Source: Alentia gelatinosa (Eukaryota; Annelida; Polychaeta; Phyllodocida; Polynoidae). From it: 64,000 nt of DNA. The stretch's first letter is position 1, and each line of letters begins with the position of its first letter. Position numbers and translations under genes: made by a program. Shown one piece after another: positions 1 to 11,869 of the stretch. The notes beneath the pieces were generated by a model. That model had not been told where the DNA came from. It did no database searches and saw nothing but the letters and a program-made list of their open reading frames with translations. The stretch covers positions 28,493,469 through 28,557,468 of the forward strand of contig OX465584.1 of NCBI GenBank assembly GCA_950022655.1, given 5' to 3'.

Positions 1-782
1 TTCCCTATGAATGTGAAATGTATTAAATTATATTTTAAAAAATGATAAAGAAGAATTGGTGTTGGGCCGGTGGGTAAAAATATTGTCCGTGTATTATGCC
101 CCACCCTCTAGGACCTAAGCAGGTCATCCAGACCTTGGTAATCGGGATTGACGTTTTGAAATTGCATTACGCAGAGTTCAGTGACGTGGACAGGGTGTGG
201 CCAGCTGTGGGATATAAACCTGCCTAAAACTATTAACTATACTCACCTGTACAACAAGACAAATATATTGCAGTATTTCCCCATGTATACATTCATATAA
301 ACAATGTCTAAGTTAAGTATGATGAAGTGAAAATGACTCATGGCTTTATTTCCTATCGTAAATTATGACTAGATCCTCAGAGACTTCAGGGGAAAAGCAA
401 CCTGGCGAGTAAAACACAGAGTCCCACCGTATAATAACAGGTCTAGTGCTCTATGAGCGATAATAGGGAAGTCACTCAGTGCAGAATCTCAGTCTTTTAG
501 CCACATCTGGTGCATCACGGGAATCGACTGACGCATGTGATATTGATGCGTGTATGACGTCACGGACAGAGTAATATGCCTCGTTGACCATTCTGTGCAG
601 TTCCTGTTATTAGGGACTTGTATCTCTTTCTGCCTCTGCAGGCAGGCACTAAAGTGGGGAATACACAAAGGGATTCAAGCCACTCAACTGCCTTTGTTAG
701 CCTGTAGGGATTGGAAGTCCAGTGCAGCTGATGATAGACAGATCGTACCGCTCATTCTTACCTTCAACTTTGTTTAACAGTA
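1..782. other. Intergenic, nothing recognised
   Basis: I see no recognisable gene or transposon here. A 75-codon open frame at 550-777 has no familiar motif and is probably chance. Confidence 0.5.
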
Positions 783-787
783 ATATT

Positions 788-838
<51 letters not shown>

Positions 839-846
839 TATATATA
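783..846. repeat. (TA)n microsatellite
   Basis: A nearly pure alternating TA tract, interrupted once near 831. It directly abuts the foldback repeat that starts at about 843. Confidence 0.9.
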
Positions 847-1150
847 ATCATAAAACGGGATGAGATTTAATCTTGGCCACCGTATGCCACGACTGGAGTT
901 TGGCATAGTGACTTCATGAGGCGAAGCCCAGGGAAGTCCGGAGCCAAAACTCCATGAGTGGCATGCACTGGCCAAGATTAAAACGAATCAGGTTTTGATT
1001 TTATCCTACCCCGTTTCCTCGATTTGGAATATTATGTGATAACAATTCTGTATGCTACTAATGGCATATAAAACTCCGTATGGCAGTCAACGTGGCATAC
1101 GGAAACTCAATGTTAGGCCTATGGGATTTAATATTAGGGGTGGGATCAAT
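843..1150 (-). repeat. Foldback repeat, apex family, copy 1
   Basis: The segment 868-978 is a long inverted repeat: TTAATCTTGGCCACCGTATG pairs with the region ending GGCCAAGATTAA. The centre is GGCGAAGCC at 920-928. The rest (about 1000-1150) carries the family module: a small palindrome around GTATGGCAGTCAACGTGGCATAC, then CAATGTTAGGCCTATGGGAT and ATTAGGGGTGGGAT. The same module and apex recur at 19133-19443 (opposite strand), 38829-39150 and, more diverged, at 18834 and 53870. No coding potential. It behaves as a MITE-like or foldback element; the mobilising enzyme is unknown. Confidence 0.8.
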
Positions 1151-1174
1151 ATATATACAAGGATATGTAACATT

Positions 1175-1365
1175 GGTAGCCCATGGCCGTAGGGTCAGGG
1201 GCGGTCATTGCTCCACCTAGCGCACTCCCTCTGTACTCGCGCTCCCTGCGCGCCCCCTCGTGCGAATCACGTGAACTATTAGGTCACGTGGTGAAGCACG
1301 CTCTCACACTCTCTCTCACTCTCTTCTCGCGCTTCACTACGTACAGACGCACTCCAATTTTCTCC
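1175..1365 (+). repeat. A1 repeat of element 1
   Basis: A 191-bp left terminal repeat. It matches 5481-5671 at a constant offset of 4306 with only a few substitutions, for example CACGTG versus CATGTG in AATCAYGTGAAC and TACAG versus TTCAG near the end. It begins GGTAGCCCATGGCCG and ends in CAATTTTCTCC. The CT-rich stretch at 1303-1335 may act in the leader or promoter. Confidence 0.92.
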
Positions 1366-1473
1366 GCTATTTTTGGCCCTACATCGCTCGCGGCACCGGA
1401 TACTCCACGAGTATCGGCCCGAGGTCGTTAAGGTTTTAAAGTACGGGTAATTGACCGCCAGAACAACGTGAGG

Positions 1474-2634
1474 ATGCCGAAGACACGAGCAGGCCCCAGC
1501 ACATCGCACGCCGATGCGGAGGCTGAAGTAACGTCGGAATCTACCCAACGGCCGTCGGAGGAGCACGTGGACTCGGCCTCCGAGGTAGGCAGTGTAAAGA
1601 CGGTTAGGCTCGTGGCCGTGGAGAAAGGCCTCGCCGACTTCAAAAACGACGTGAAAGATCAGATCGGGGGAGTCCTGGCCGCGATCAACCGGCTGGCGGA
1701 ACAAAGGACCAACGACCGGGCCTCACGGCCACCTTCCGTCCAGTCGGCCGTGGATCGACGCACCAACGAGTGGGCCGAGGACCAGGCCGCACGGGTCCTG
1801 CCTCCGCCACGTCAGTTGAGGGAGCGGTATGCGGCCGACTCCTACATCCAACGCGAGCTGGACCGTGAGGCCATCAGACACGACAGGACTACGGGTAAGC
1901 TCCATTCGGACTTAAACATCTCTCGGTTGACCTCGAAGCCATTTATGTTTGTGGACCGCGAGGGCGTATTTACACTGTCTCAGAAGCTGGAGGTGCGGGG
2001 GTCCCTAGGGTCGATGGAATACGTTAGCGCGTTCCTCGGTCTGCTGGGGGACGACCGAGCCGTGGAGCCCGCCGACCGGGACCACATGTTTAAGCACCTC
2101 CACCAGGTATCCATCGATGCCCAATCTCGACCGTGGGCCGGGGTGAGGCGATGGAGCCAATTTGTGTTCGACCAAATCGAGGCCGGCAGGCTTAGCTGGT
2201 CCGATTACGGTCTGATACAGGAGGAGCGAGTCCGGCTCGCCATGACGACCTCGACCCGGTCGGCCGGACCGGATAACGCAGGGAAGGACAAAGCTAGGGA
2301 GCTGCCGTGCCGGCAGTTTAATTCGGAGAGAGGGTGCAGGCATCGGAGCGGGCACGAGGACGGGCCCGTGAAATGGGTTCACATTTGCTCGTTCTGCGAT
2401 TCGGTGGGGAAACAGTGCGGGCACTCGCTCCATGCCTGCAACCGCAAACTGGGGTACACCATGGGTTACGAGTCCCAGCCGGTAGCCCCTCAACCAACAC
2501 GCCGCGTACAGCAGGGCGGATACACCCCGCAGGCCGGATACAAGATGAGGGCGGCCGACCCTGGACCGGATGCCCTCTACCAACATGGACTTCCGCAGCC
2601 GGCAAAAAACGGGCACGGTGCGCCCCGAGAGTAA
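1474..2634 (+). CDS. Gag-like protein of element 1
   Basis: A structural (gag-like) ORF of 386 codons at the position typical of Ngaro gag. I start it at the ATG at 1474; the two codons upstream (GTG AGG) extend the frame but offer no ATG. The N-terminal third is charged and low in complexity. The middle (about residues 110-270) matches the gag of element 2: PPPRQLR, then KPFMFVDREGV (KPFMYLDREGV in element 2), then a WSD(Y/W) region ending QEERVRL. The C-terminal part has a Cys/His cluster, CRQFNSERGC followed by an HICSFC and HSLHAC pattern, likely a zinc-binding nucleic-acid module. The frame is intact. The pol frame that follows is at -1 relative to it. Confidence 0.8.
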   Translation: MPKTRAGPSTSHADAEAEVTSESTQRPSEEHVDSASEVGSVKTVRLVAVEKGLADFKNDVKDQIGGVLAAINRLAEQRTNDRASRPPSVQSAVDRRTNEWAEDQAARVLPPPRQLRERYAADSYIQRELDREAIRHDRTTGKLHSDLNISRLTSKPFMFVDREGVFTLSQKLEVRGSLGSMEYVSAFLGLLGDDRAVEPADRDHMFKHLHQVSIDAQSRPWAGVRRWSQFVFDQIEAGRLSWSDYGLIQEERVRLAMTTSTRSAGPDNAGKDKARELPCRQFNSERGCRHRSGHEDGPVKWVHICSFCDSVGKQCGHSLHACNRKLGYTMGYESQPVAPQPTRRVQQGGYTPQAGYKMRAADPGPDALYQHGLPQPAKNGHGAPRE

Positions 2635-5122
2635 CCGGAGCGCACCCGACTACAGGATGTTCACGTGCACCCCCCACCCGGGCTCCCGGGGTCAGAGGGT
2701 ACGCGGCACGTGAGATCACAGAGACGTCCAGTGCTGAAACAACACGGGACAGGAAACCGCCAACGGCCACGTGGGCACAGGTGGTCAGCGGCCGACTCCC
2801 GGTCGGCACCTCCCCACGTGAGGCCACCCCGACACGTGACGTCACACACGGAGTGAGGATTCCCCCACGTGACAGGGAGGCAATACACAACAACAATAAC
2901 AACACGACTCCGCAGGACCACGTGGCCGTGCCGGTGGGTGTCCCCCACCCGGGCACGACCGGCCACGGGACCGAGGACGGAGCCCCTCCTTGCACGCCCC
3001 CGGACTTCGCTAAGCTCGAGGAAGTGTGTCGGACCGGGATTATTGCCGCCGGGACTCGTACGGACCTGGAGGCGTTCAGGGCACATCGGCGCGCGGAATG
3101 GCCGCGGATGCAGGACGGCGCCCCGCCGGCGCACGGCCACATCTACGAGGCAGTGCGGGCCTCGGGCCTGCCCAACGCGATGTGTAGCAAGATTACTCTC
3201 CCCACGGACCTACGGTTGCGGGCGTGGGAGAAATACCTCACAGGCATGCGGGGGAAGCAGGAGCTGCTGGGCTTCATACGATATGGCTTCCCCCTAGGAT
3301 ACCTCGGTCCCGCGACGGATACCAGAGGGGTGCCTAACCACCCCAGTGCCACCGGGTACCCGACCGAGGTAGGGCAGTTTGTGAAAAAGGAGCTGTCGTT
3401 CTCCAATCTGCTCGGCCCGTTCTCCGACGCCCCGTTCAGCCCGTGGTGCCACGTGTCTCCCCTGATGTCGCGGGAGAAGCGGGACTCCGAGGCCCGGAGA
3501 GTAATAACGGACATGACGTTCCCGCGGCAACAGAGCGTCAATGCCTTCGTGATGAAGAACTCGGTCTACGGGGAGGAAAGGGAGCACAGCCTCCCTACCA
3601 TCGACGGGTTCGTCTCCCGCCTCCTGAGGTCGGGCCCCGGGGCCTATATGGCCTCGATCGACATCGCGAGGGCATACAAGAACTTTCGCTGCGACCCCCT
3701 GGACTGGCCCCTCCTATGCTTCATGTGGGACGGCGGGTACTATTGTGATACGACCATGCCGTTCGGTGCCCGCGCGTCCTCCTACCACATGCAGTGCGTA
3801 GCGGATACCATACCAAGGGGGTCGAGGGAGCGATGTATCTCGACGACCTAATCATCATATCGCCGTCGAAGGAGAAAGCCGCGGCGGACTTCGCGACCGC
3901 CCGGGAGCTCTTCCGCGAACTGGGTCTCCCCGAGGCCCGGGACAAAGCCCAGGAACCGTCGCAGGTGGTCCGCTGGCTAGGGATCGACATCGATGCCGCG
4001 AAGATGACGCTATCGATCCCGGAAGACAAACTGCAGGATGTGCGGCAACACGTCGCGGCCGTCTCCCGGAAGCGGTCCCTCACGAAGTGGCAGCTCCAGT
4101 CGATACTGGGGAAAATACTACACGTCGCAAAGTGCATCCGGCCGGCAAGGGCATTCGTCAGCAAGCTCCTCGAGGCCCTGCGAGGCATGTCCCGATTCTA
4201 CATCAACATCTCGTCGGACATGCGGCAGGACCTCGACTGGTTCTCGAGATTCGCTGACGGGTGGAATGGACGTGCCTTGATCCCCAGGGGCCCCCCGACG
4301 AAATGTATCACCGTGGACGCCTGCCTCACCGGCGTGGGTGGGACGGACCACGCCCCCTCGCCCGCGACCGTGGCCAACCACTTGTCGCACCTACGGTCGC
4401 ACCTGCGCCTGTCCGGGGGCAACGTCGCGGCGACCGAGGACGCGAGAGTAAAGAGGGCCATCGACGCGATGAAGAGGGACAAGTCCTACACGCCGAACAT
4501 CAAACCGCCCATCCCGATGCAGGCCCTCAGGAGCGTCCTCGGTGGACTAACGGCCACGCCCCTCGACCGGTCCACCAGAGCGGCCTGCCTGCTGATGTTC
4601 TTCGCGGCCCTGCGGCAGAGCGAGGTCGCCCCACCATCCGTCCGAGGATTCGATCCGGACAGGCACCTAACTCGCGGGGACGTGAAAGTCACGTCAGCTC
4701 ACGTCACCGTCAGGGTAAAAGCGACGAAAAACCTCCAGTGTGTTGGAGAGGAGAAGCATGTGGCTCTCCAGCCCTCTCCCGACCGGAGGTCGTGCCCTAT
4801 GCAAGCCGTGCGAGAGATGATCGCGGCCGTTCCCACGTCTAGCGACCGAGACCCGTTCCTGATGAACGCTGATCGGTCACCGATAACGACCAGGTCGCTG
4901 ACGAGGGAATGGGACAGACTTACGGCTCTGGCGGGGATCCCGGCGAAAACGTACACGTTGCACAGCCTGAGAAAGGCCGCGGCCACTCAGGCCTTCCAGG
5001 CCGGGGTCCCCGAACTCTCCATCCAGAGATACGGGGGGTGGCGCTCGAACGCTCACAGGAGCTACATCCGAGTGTCGAGTGCCACTCAGGTTAACGCTCT
5101 GATCAAGTCAATTAACAAGTGA
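2635..5122 (+). pseudogene. Broken pol (RT - RNase H remnant - YR) of element 1
   Basis: Reverse transcriptase runs in one frame from about 3000 to 3812, with the conserved blocks PFSPWCHVSPLMS and IDIARAYKNF and the motif MPFGARASSYHM. The frame then shifts; the catalytic YLDD (3836-3847) lies in the next frame, which stays open to 5122. Compared with element 2, about 16 nt are missing just before the YLDD block. The second frame continues through the RT thumb/connection to the first RNase H motif (TVDACLTGVGG, up to about 4346). It then jumps to the middle of the tyrosine recombinase (SPATVANH onward), so most of RNase H and the YR N-terminus are deleted in frame. No ATG follows the gag stop in the RT frame until the RT region, so expression probably relied on frameshifting. 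Not functional as it stands. Confidence 0.85.
4350..5122 (+). pseudogene. Tyrosine recombinase, C-terminal part (element 1)
   Basis: The YR catalytic domain is present: the first Arg in FFAALRQSE, the HxxR block HSLRKAAAT, and the nucleophile Tyr in SYIRVSS near the C-terminus. Where element 2 has GHW between HxxR and Tyr, this copy has GGW, so one catalytic-pocket His is lost. The N-terminal core-binding part is truncated by the upstream deletion. The enzyme would have integrated a circular cDNA. It ends at TGA 5120-5122, about 50 bp before B1. Confidence 0.85.
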
Positions 5123-5169
5123 CTCGAACCTTTTTCCCACCCTCCACGCCACTTCTTTCATGGATTTTT

Positions 5170-5480
5170 GGCGTTTTTATACACACTGTATATTCATATA
5201 TACCATTATACTTTATACATGTATATCCATATGTATTATACTATTACATATCAACATATGTAATACATTATACCTTATCACGTATAACATATACCATATT
5301 ACCATATATGTATCATATCTACCAATATGTTATCATATAACATAACATATCTTCCATATGTATCTTGTATCTTATTACTATCACATATTAATATCTTCTC
5401 TTTTCGCTCATAAAATTAAAATGAATTTTATTTGCCCAACCTCTGCTTTATACTTTTGTGTTGCGGGTAAAGGGGTAATG
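5170..5480 (+). repeat. B1 repeat of element 1
   Basis: An AT-rich repeat of 311 bp that matches B2 (5707-6024). It begins GGCGTTTTTATACACACTG and ends GGGTAAAGGGGTAATG, directly abutting A2. B2 is 7 bp longer because of an extra TTATCTTTAAGA-like insertion near 5908. Confidence 0.92.
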
Positions 5481-5671
5481 GGTAGCCCATGGCCGTAGGG
5501 TCAGGGGCGGTCATTGCTCCACCTAGCGCACTCCCTCTGTACTCGCGCTCCCTGCGCGCCCCCTCGTGCGAATCATGTGAACTATTAGGTCACGTGGTGA
5601 AGCACGCTCTCACACTCTCTCTCACTCTCTTCTCGCGCTTCACTACGTTCAGACGCACTCCAATTTTCTCC
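5481..5671 (+). repeat. A2 repeat of element 1
   Basis: The second copy of A. It is followed by a 35-bp unique CT-rich linker (5672-5706) before B2. Near-identity to A1 implies recent insertion or homogenisation. Confidence 0.92.
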
Positions 5672-5706
5672 CACCCACCCTCTCCTATATCTTCCTACTC
5701 TCGTAG

Positions 5707-6024
5707 GGCGTTTTTATACACACTGTATATTCATATATACCATTATACTTTATACATGTATATCCATATGTATTATACTATTACATATCAACATATGTAA
5801 TACATTATACCTTATCACGTATAACATATACCATATTACCATATATGTATCATATCTATCAATATGTTATCATATAACATAACATATCTTCCATATGTAT
5901 CTTGTTATCTTTAAGATATTACTATCACGTATTAATATCTTCTCTTTTCGCTCATAAAATTAAAATAAATTTTATTTGCCCAACCTCTGCTTTATACTTT
6001 TGTGTTGCGGGTAAAGGGGTAATG
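5707..6024 (+). repeat. B2 repeat of element 1
   Basis: The second copy of B and the right end of the element. It ends with the same TTGCGGGTAAAGGGGTAATG as B1, after which the sequence becomes unrelated (AAGACGGG). Confidence 0.92.
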
Positions 6025-7934
6025 AAGACGGGAGGAACAAACGGATGCGTGTAGATGAAACTGAAAGAGGGAGTAGAAGGTAAAGGTTACGAAGTCAAAT
6101 ATCGCTGAATGATTGTATGTCCATCTCCCAGAATTCATAAGGGGGCTCCCCCCCCCCCCCCCCACACACACACCACCCCCATCACTTACGTGTTAACAAG
6201 TTACTTCACACACTCACGAGCCCCTGGTTCCAATGCCTCGGCTACCGCACTCCCACCACTTCACCACGGTCAAACCTCTTAACACCTTTTATTTCCCACC
6301 CGCCAACACCGTATATCTACTACATATTCTATCTCGTTACTCACCGATCCCGTATGATGTTATTCTCACTAAATGTTGTTGATTTATCAACACCAACTTT
6401 TATCAACCAATCTTATCATATTAATATTGATATCTATAATATGTATTATGTCAGGCTGTCTCGCTCCTGTTCGTGTCTGTGGTAGGGGGTGGGGGTGAGA
6501 GTAGTGCAATGCTTTACCAGTCTCTTTTAGGTGTCAGATGGAATTCCTGTCAGATAAGGAGTCGCCTATAACGGAGGAACTGCCGAGACAAGCATTTGGC
6601 AATAGAATCAGTGAACACTCTAGTCTCAGGTAAGATTCAATGCTAAGAGGTGTTAGAATCTTTCTGTGGTGCTATTGTTTTTGAAATTATACGGCATAAG
6701 ACTGCCAATGATAGAATGTCAAAGGGAAATCGTACTTGAAATAGCTTAGTGTGGTGTGATCAAAGCATTGGCCCATATCCATATCCCCTGCTCTGCAGGA
6801 ATTACATGTAGTTTGTTGCACATGCCATCCAGCCTCATTTACTGACCATCCAGTCACCCTCCTGGTCTGTGTGGTTCCGAAGTCAGGGAAAGTACCAGGA
6901 GTGGAGGAGGGGCTCGCGGTCACTCGGTAGTTAGTTAATGCAAGTACCAGCCCAGATCCCATGCATGTATACATGGCATAAAAGGCCGCACAGGAGCCAG
7001 TGTAGAGTGAGCAACTCTCCTGGGCAATCAAGGACAGACTCAGATGTCTGAAGTATGGGGGACAGCGAGTGTACTATGGTAGGCTTAGGTTGGGGGAGGA
7101 CTTCTGTAATGAAGAGAGTTGTATAAAACATTTTTGTTATTTACCCATTCGCTACCCTGTGATGTCTGGAGGCATTCCCGGGCATGGTACACCATGATGC
7201 CGGGAGGTACCATTTTCGGTATTTATATTTTTATATTTTCAAAACTTATGTAAAACTATATAATGATTAATATTATTACGCAACTATGGTAATATGTAAC
7301 TTGGTAATATTGATATATGACAAAACTAGGAATAAATGGTATGTTCATCATCGATGAATAACCTGAAAGTCTATAACCCCTCCCAAAGTGCATGGAGTTG
7401 CCCCTCTGCCTGCACTGCCATATAAAGAATATAGTAGGCTTGCTTTGACCCAGTTGCCAATGACTGCATTCACAACAAACCACGACCTTTACCCTGACCT
7501 CCTTACATTTTTTTCTAAACCTTTTATTCATCCTGGAGTCTGACCGTAGGAGGCATATGAACCTCTCTTCCCGGCTCTCCAGCGTAATGGTTTCATGCCT
7601 AGCGATGCGTATAGTGTAGGCTTACAGAGTCGCTACAGGAGACCTACAAAGCATTTGTAATAAACTACTTACTAACTATAGTTTTCAGTATGCTAAAATT
7701 GTTAGCTCAGTTACAGTAAATATCCTCTATGATAAGCATACAGTCCTTGTTTATTTTGCATGGGAAAGCAGGCTTATAAGACAACCAGACCACATCTTGG
7801 AAGCAAATAATAGTGCACAATGTCACAATACAAAGAGTACTATCTATTTATGTGCACCACTTAGTGTGTAGCTAGTTGGTAAACAACTTTACATAGTGGG
7901 TAGGGTCTCCAGGGTAGCATTAGGATGCTTGTAG
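6025..7934. other. Intergenic; poly-C tract
   Basis: No gene recognised. A run of 16 C at 6148-6163 is followed by a short CA repeat. Near 7170-7215 there is a small palindrome (GGCATTCCCGGGCATGGTAC with CATGATGCCGGGAGGTACC). Open frames here are short and without motifs. Confidence 0.5.
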
Positions 7935-8160
7935 GGTGGCCTTTAGTCTGGACTTAAGTATCTCTTGATGCTCAGTTTTTCATGTCACAGCTCTGAGCCT
8001 ATTCCAGAGGTCAGCTGATTTGAATTCGACAGAGTGTTGTTATTTATTTACATTTATCGGGTGGCTTATTTTGAGGACCGGCCCATTGAAAATATGTGTT
8101 TTCCTGTTCAGGTTCGCATGAAATGATTCGTTCTTGGACCTCTGGTTGGCTAGTTTTAGC
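7935..8160 (-). pseudogene. LINE ORF2 C-terminal remnant
   Basis: Read on the minus strand in one frame with two stop codons. The translation contains FNGPVLKISHP, FKSADLWNRLRAV and ILKSRLKATL. The pattern (polar, then a DLWNxL block, then FKxRL) is characteristic of the tail of RTE/CR1/Jockey-like LINE reverse transcriptases, where the usual form is LWNSLP...F K.RL. The remnant is 5'-truncated and decayed. It may reach a little further upstream (to about 8230), where similarity is weaker. Confidence 0.6.
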
Positions 8161-11100
8161 AGTTGAGTTTCGCGTTTATATTACAGGGTTTGTAGCGTAC
8201 TTGTTGGTACCATGGTTTTAGATTATTAAAGCGCCTGAGGACAGTTCTACAGTCTATGGTTGACCTGAATCTCGTGGGCCGAAACTAACTTCCTAACCTA
8301 TCCACTGTATATAAGCATTCGACTCACGCTCAGAAATTGCTGCAAATGACGTCACATTGACTAGCTTCAAAAGAACCAGCATATATTGCAGAAGGTAATA
8401 CAAAGATTGGCAAAAACTTAGACACAGTAGAAATATAAAATACGGTAGTAAAAGACATTATGGGGATTCTTTGAGGTATAAGATTTGTGGTTTGTTGGGA
8501 TTATCTCCAGTCATATTGTATAATATGCTAAAACATTAGTCAATCAAAGATCATCAACGCTGCAGTTAGTTGATACAGAATTGTGTCATCCATAATCAAT
8601 ATAAAATAATGATAAGACCACCGGGCAATGAACAAGTCATTAGATATTGAACAATTGATATTACCAGATATTATGCTATTACTTTGTGGCAGTGCAGTAG
8701 CTTGACTCAGTTAACTCAGTCAGTCCTGATAACAATATCATCGTTCTTAGTCGATGTGGGATATAATATTGTAGCAAGGAAAAACCGAGTTCCATGGTTT
8801 TACTAGCAGCATTCATCAACATGTACTATTTCTTAGACATACATGTTCTGCCGCTAAAGAAAAACTGACCGTTTTTCATAGATAAAGCTCTCAATAAGGC
8901 CAATTGATCTAAGAGGAATTTTGCCGAGGTAGTAATGTATGACAGTGAGCTTTTAAATCATCTCTGTCTCTGTCCCTGTGGCTTGTAGGCTGTGGTTACG
9001 AGACACGCCTCCGTCAGATATTCATTATTTCTGAACCCGGCCTTTTGTGGTTGTTCGAATATCAGACACAATGTTCGGGAGATCGAGCTAGAATACTAAC
9101 AACGGATTTCGAGAGTGCTTTATTCAATTAATTTTCTTTCGAAGACCAATCGAACAATGACCTTTAAGGCTCCTACATCTCTGATATAAATAATGACAGA
9201 ATAGAAGTTCGAGCTGACTGAAGTTAGTAACCGGATGAACATTTTCTATTGTTGGAAGCCGATAATCCTGTGTAATAAACGAATGGCTCAGTTTCCACTC
9301 TGCAAAATCAATATTTCAACTGTTTCCAGTAAGTGATGTTCATTTTGTGCCGTCACTTGCAGATAGGACGTGAAATGTATACAGTGTTTTATCATCATTT
9401 GTAGCACTTTTCACATTTCCAGTGTTATTTCTACTGTGCATGATGTTAGCAATGTTTTTATGGCCGTTAACATCTGTTACCAGAAGTACTATATTGGAAA
9501 GGTGGTTTACAGAGATGTCGCTACATTGCTACTGAAACAGAAGTTGAATATTGAATTTTGTCATCACTGAATATTTCCAACCATAAAGATTATGAATCAT
9601 CCAACTCATGCCCTGACTTTAGAAAAGCTATGGGCAGAAAATAGATAAAGTTTTGCTTGTAATCGAAATAGGGAAGAATGCTGATGCAATCAGACAGTCC
9701 TGCAGTAATTCCCCAGCCCAGACAGAGGCACCTTTCACCTGAATGACTATTTGGAATAACAAATCAGCAATGATTGAATTTTATGAGCACCTCACCAGAC
9801 CCTTTACAGTAATCTGAAATCTGATGGCAATTATCTGGCATGACAGTTTGACTGTGGTGGGAGTTAAATCTCACAGAATTGTCATCCGTTGCGTTTATCA
9901 TGTTAGAGCTTTGATGTCTGCTAAATACCAGAACACAACACATCAAGCTGTTTCCTGATCTAATTAATACATGTATGAATTTATTTGATAACTTTTTATT
10001 TGTAACAACACAATTCTTTTCTGTGCAAATATTAAAAAGAATAGCTATCTCGGCAGACTTATCTTGCATGTCGGAATATATTTGAAACCTATCATCGTAC
10101 TTTCGACGCTTGGTCTGGATTTTTTTTTTTTAACTATATTCTTGAAACATAACTTATTCTGAGGGAATCTTATTCTCATAGTAGAGAGCAATATGAATGG
10201 AGAGATTAGCTATGGAAACTGAGATTAAGATGCACACGGCGCTGAAGATATTATTGATTGTTGGCTTGCATATCAGCTGTGTTTTAATCTACACCTAATA
10301 TCATCTACTCTTTTGGACTAACTATGATGATATATCAAGCTAAATACTCCCTGTCACTTGATGTTTGGAATGATTTACACCACAGTCTACGCGATGCCTT
10401 CAGAGCTGATAGATTAACGGTTCTATTTGCCAGGGGCTCAGTGAAGGCGGTTAAAACTGTCTATAGGGTGTCATTAGAAGTAGATAGCTTCCACAGCATG
10501 GCATAAATCTGTCCTGTACACCGCCATTGTCGACTCCCCTAATCCCATGGTGATATTCTATTTACTTAGCTACGCATTACTTTTGATGAATGATGTCTGA
10601 ACAAAGTCATAAGGATCTTGCTGAAAATAAGGGAAAGCAAAACATATACGCGGTCCTTATAAGAACTACTTTTAGTTGGTTTCTGTAAACCATAAAGAGG
10701 ATTCTGATATATTTCCATGGTCATCATTAGACTCCGCTATATCAAAACAAGAGAACGAGGATATGATTGTGCATCATGTAGAGCATTATTTCCTGATTAA
10801 TTTGGTTTTATATTGAGTCTTTACTCTGATTATTAACGGAGTTATTTAAATTAAAAAAGTAGGCCTATTGCGGGGAGGAGCAAGCGTCTCATATATTATT
10901 CTTACAACAGTCTTAAAACAGTTTTGTGTCAGCCTCACAAAGTCTTACAAGTCTACCAACAGTCTTACGACAGTCTTCCAACAGTCTTCCAACTGTGTGT
11001 GGTGGCCGGGATAATGAGTTCATAGTGGGATTTCATCCAGAAATGCTGCGAGTTTCATTTTATAATGACTGCTATCCCTAGTCGACTGCACATCCAGGGG

Positions 11101-11869
11101 TAAGATATCCCAGCTTTTTGTACCTTGATACAATGGGGAGTTTAGATATTTTTTTAGATTTTGGGCGTTCTATTTCAATATTTATTTTTTCTACCTTTTT
11201 GACTAAGCGGCTAACATTTGTGACATAATCCCCCAGTGAGTATTATATCAAAATATAAATGACAGGTTATTGATCAGAATGATATGAAACTTTACCTAAT
11301 CAGTTATACTTATGCTGTAGGAAGTATTCCATTTTACATTCTACGCGGGGCAAGACGTCACAAGGGTACGGCTAGACAGTCTAGCTTCGTTTCAAGAGCT
11401 AGGATAGAAATGAAGCTTGGCACCAAGTACATCAGGCCATTTTCTGTTGAAACATGAGACGGGATTTTTGACAACGTCTCTATTAGAAATGCATAGAAAA
11501 GCAGAGCCCTGACAGAAACTACTGGACAAATTAGTCCTGGAATGAAAACATGAATATACTGATTGGCATAGGGCTGAAAAAACCAAGGCAGCCTGTCTTC
11601 AGTAGAGATGTATCGCCTTCCATTATGAATGGTGAATAGATTATGGTAGTTCTCAGAGGGAAGCAAAGAGAAGCATTTCATTCGTTACATTATTGATTGC
11701 AGGAAATTTTGAATGACATTAGCAAGAACGATAGCCATATGTATGGAGGAATAATAACTATTAAAATATTGTAATTATCTGCAAGTTAAATTGTCAATTA
11801 AACATCTAAAACTAGTTAGCCAATAGTAGCAACACTTATGGTTAAGTATGTCATGAGAATGGAATAGAA
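8161..11869. other. Intergenic, nothing recognised
   Basis: AT-rich DNA without a recognisable gene. Open frames at 9370-9570, 9764-10069, 10324-10506 and 11358-11681 lack known motifs. At 10903-10991 there is a loose tandem of ACAGTCTT(C/A)CA units. Confidence 0.5.

Larger units (their letters stand above)
1175..6024 (+). mobile_element. Ngaro-like tyrosine-recombinase retrotransposon (element 1)
   Basis: The layout is A1 (1175-1365), gag, RT/RNase H, tyrosine recombinase, then B1 (5170-5480), A2 (5481-5671), B2 (5707-6024). This split-direct-repeat order, with no LTRs and a YR instead of an integrase, is the hallmark of Ngaro/PAT-type DIRS-order retrotransposons, which are thought to insert through a circular intermediate. 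B1 abuts A2 exactly at 5480/5481. The coding part is much more GC-rich than its flanks. Pol is inactivated by a roughly 16-nt deletion near 3813-3832 and a large in-frame deletion near 4347-4352. No target-site duplication is evident, as expected for YR elements. Confidence 0.9.

Noticed and set aside
787..975. Open frame with a Tyr/Ile repeat
   Set aside because: Translation of the (TA)n tract and foldback arm.
2334..3000. Long extension of the RT frame of element 1 back into gag
   Set aside because: It overlaps the true gag frame, is Arg/Pro/Thr-rich and does not match element 2 until about 3000. It is open because of high GC content.
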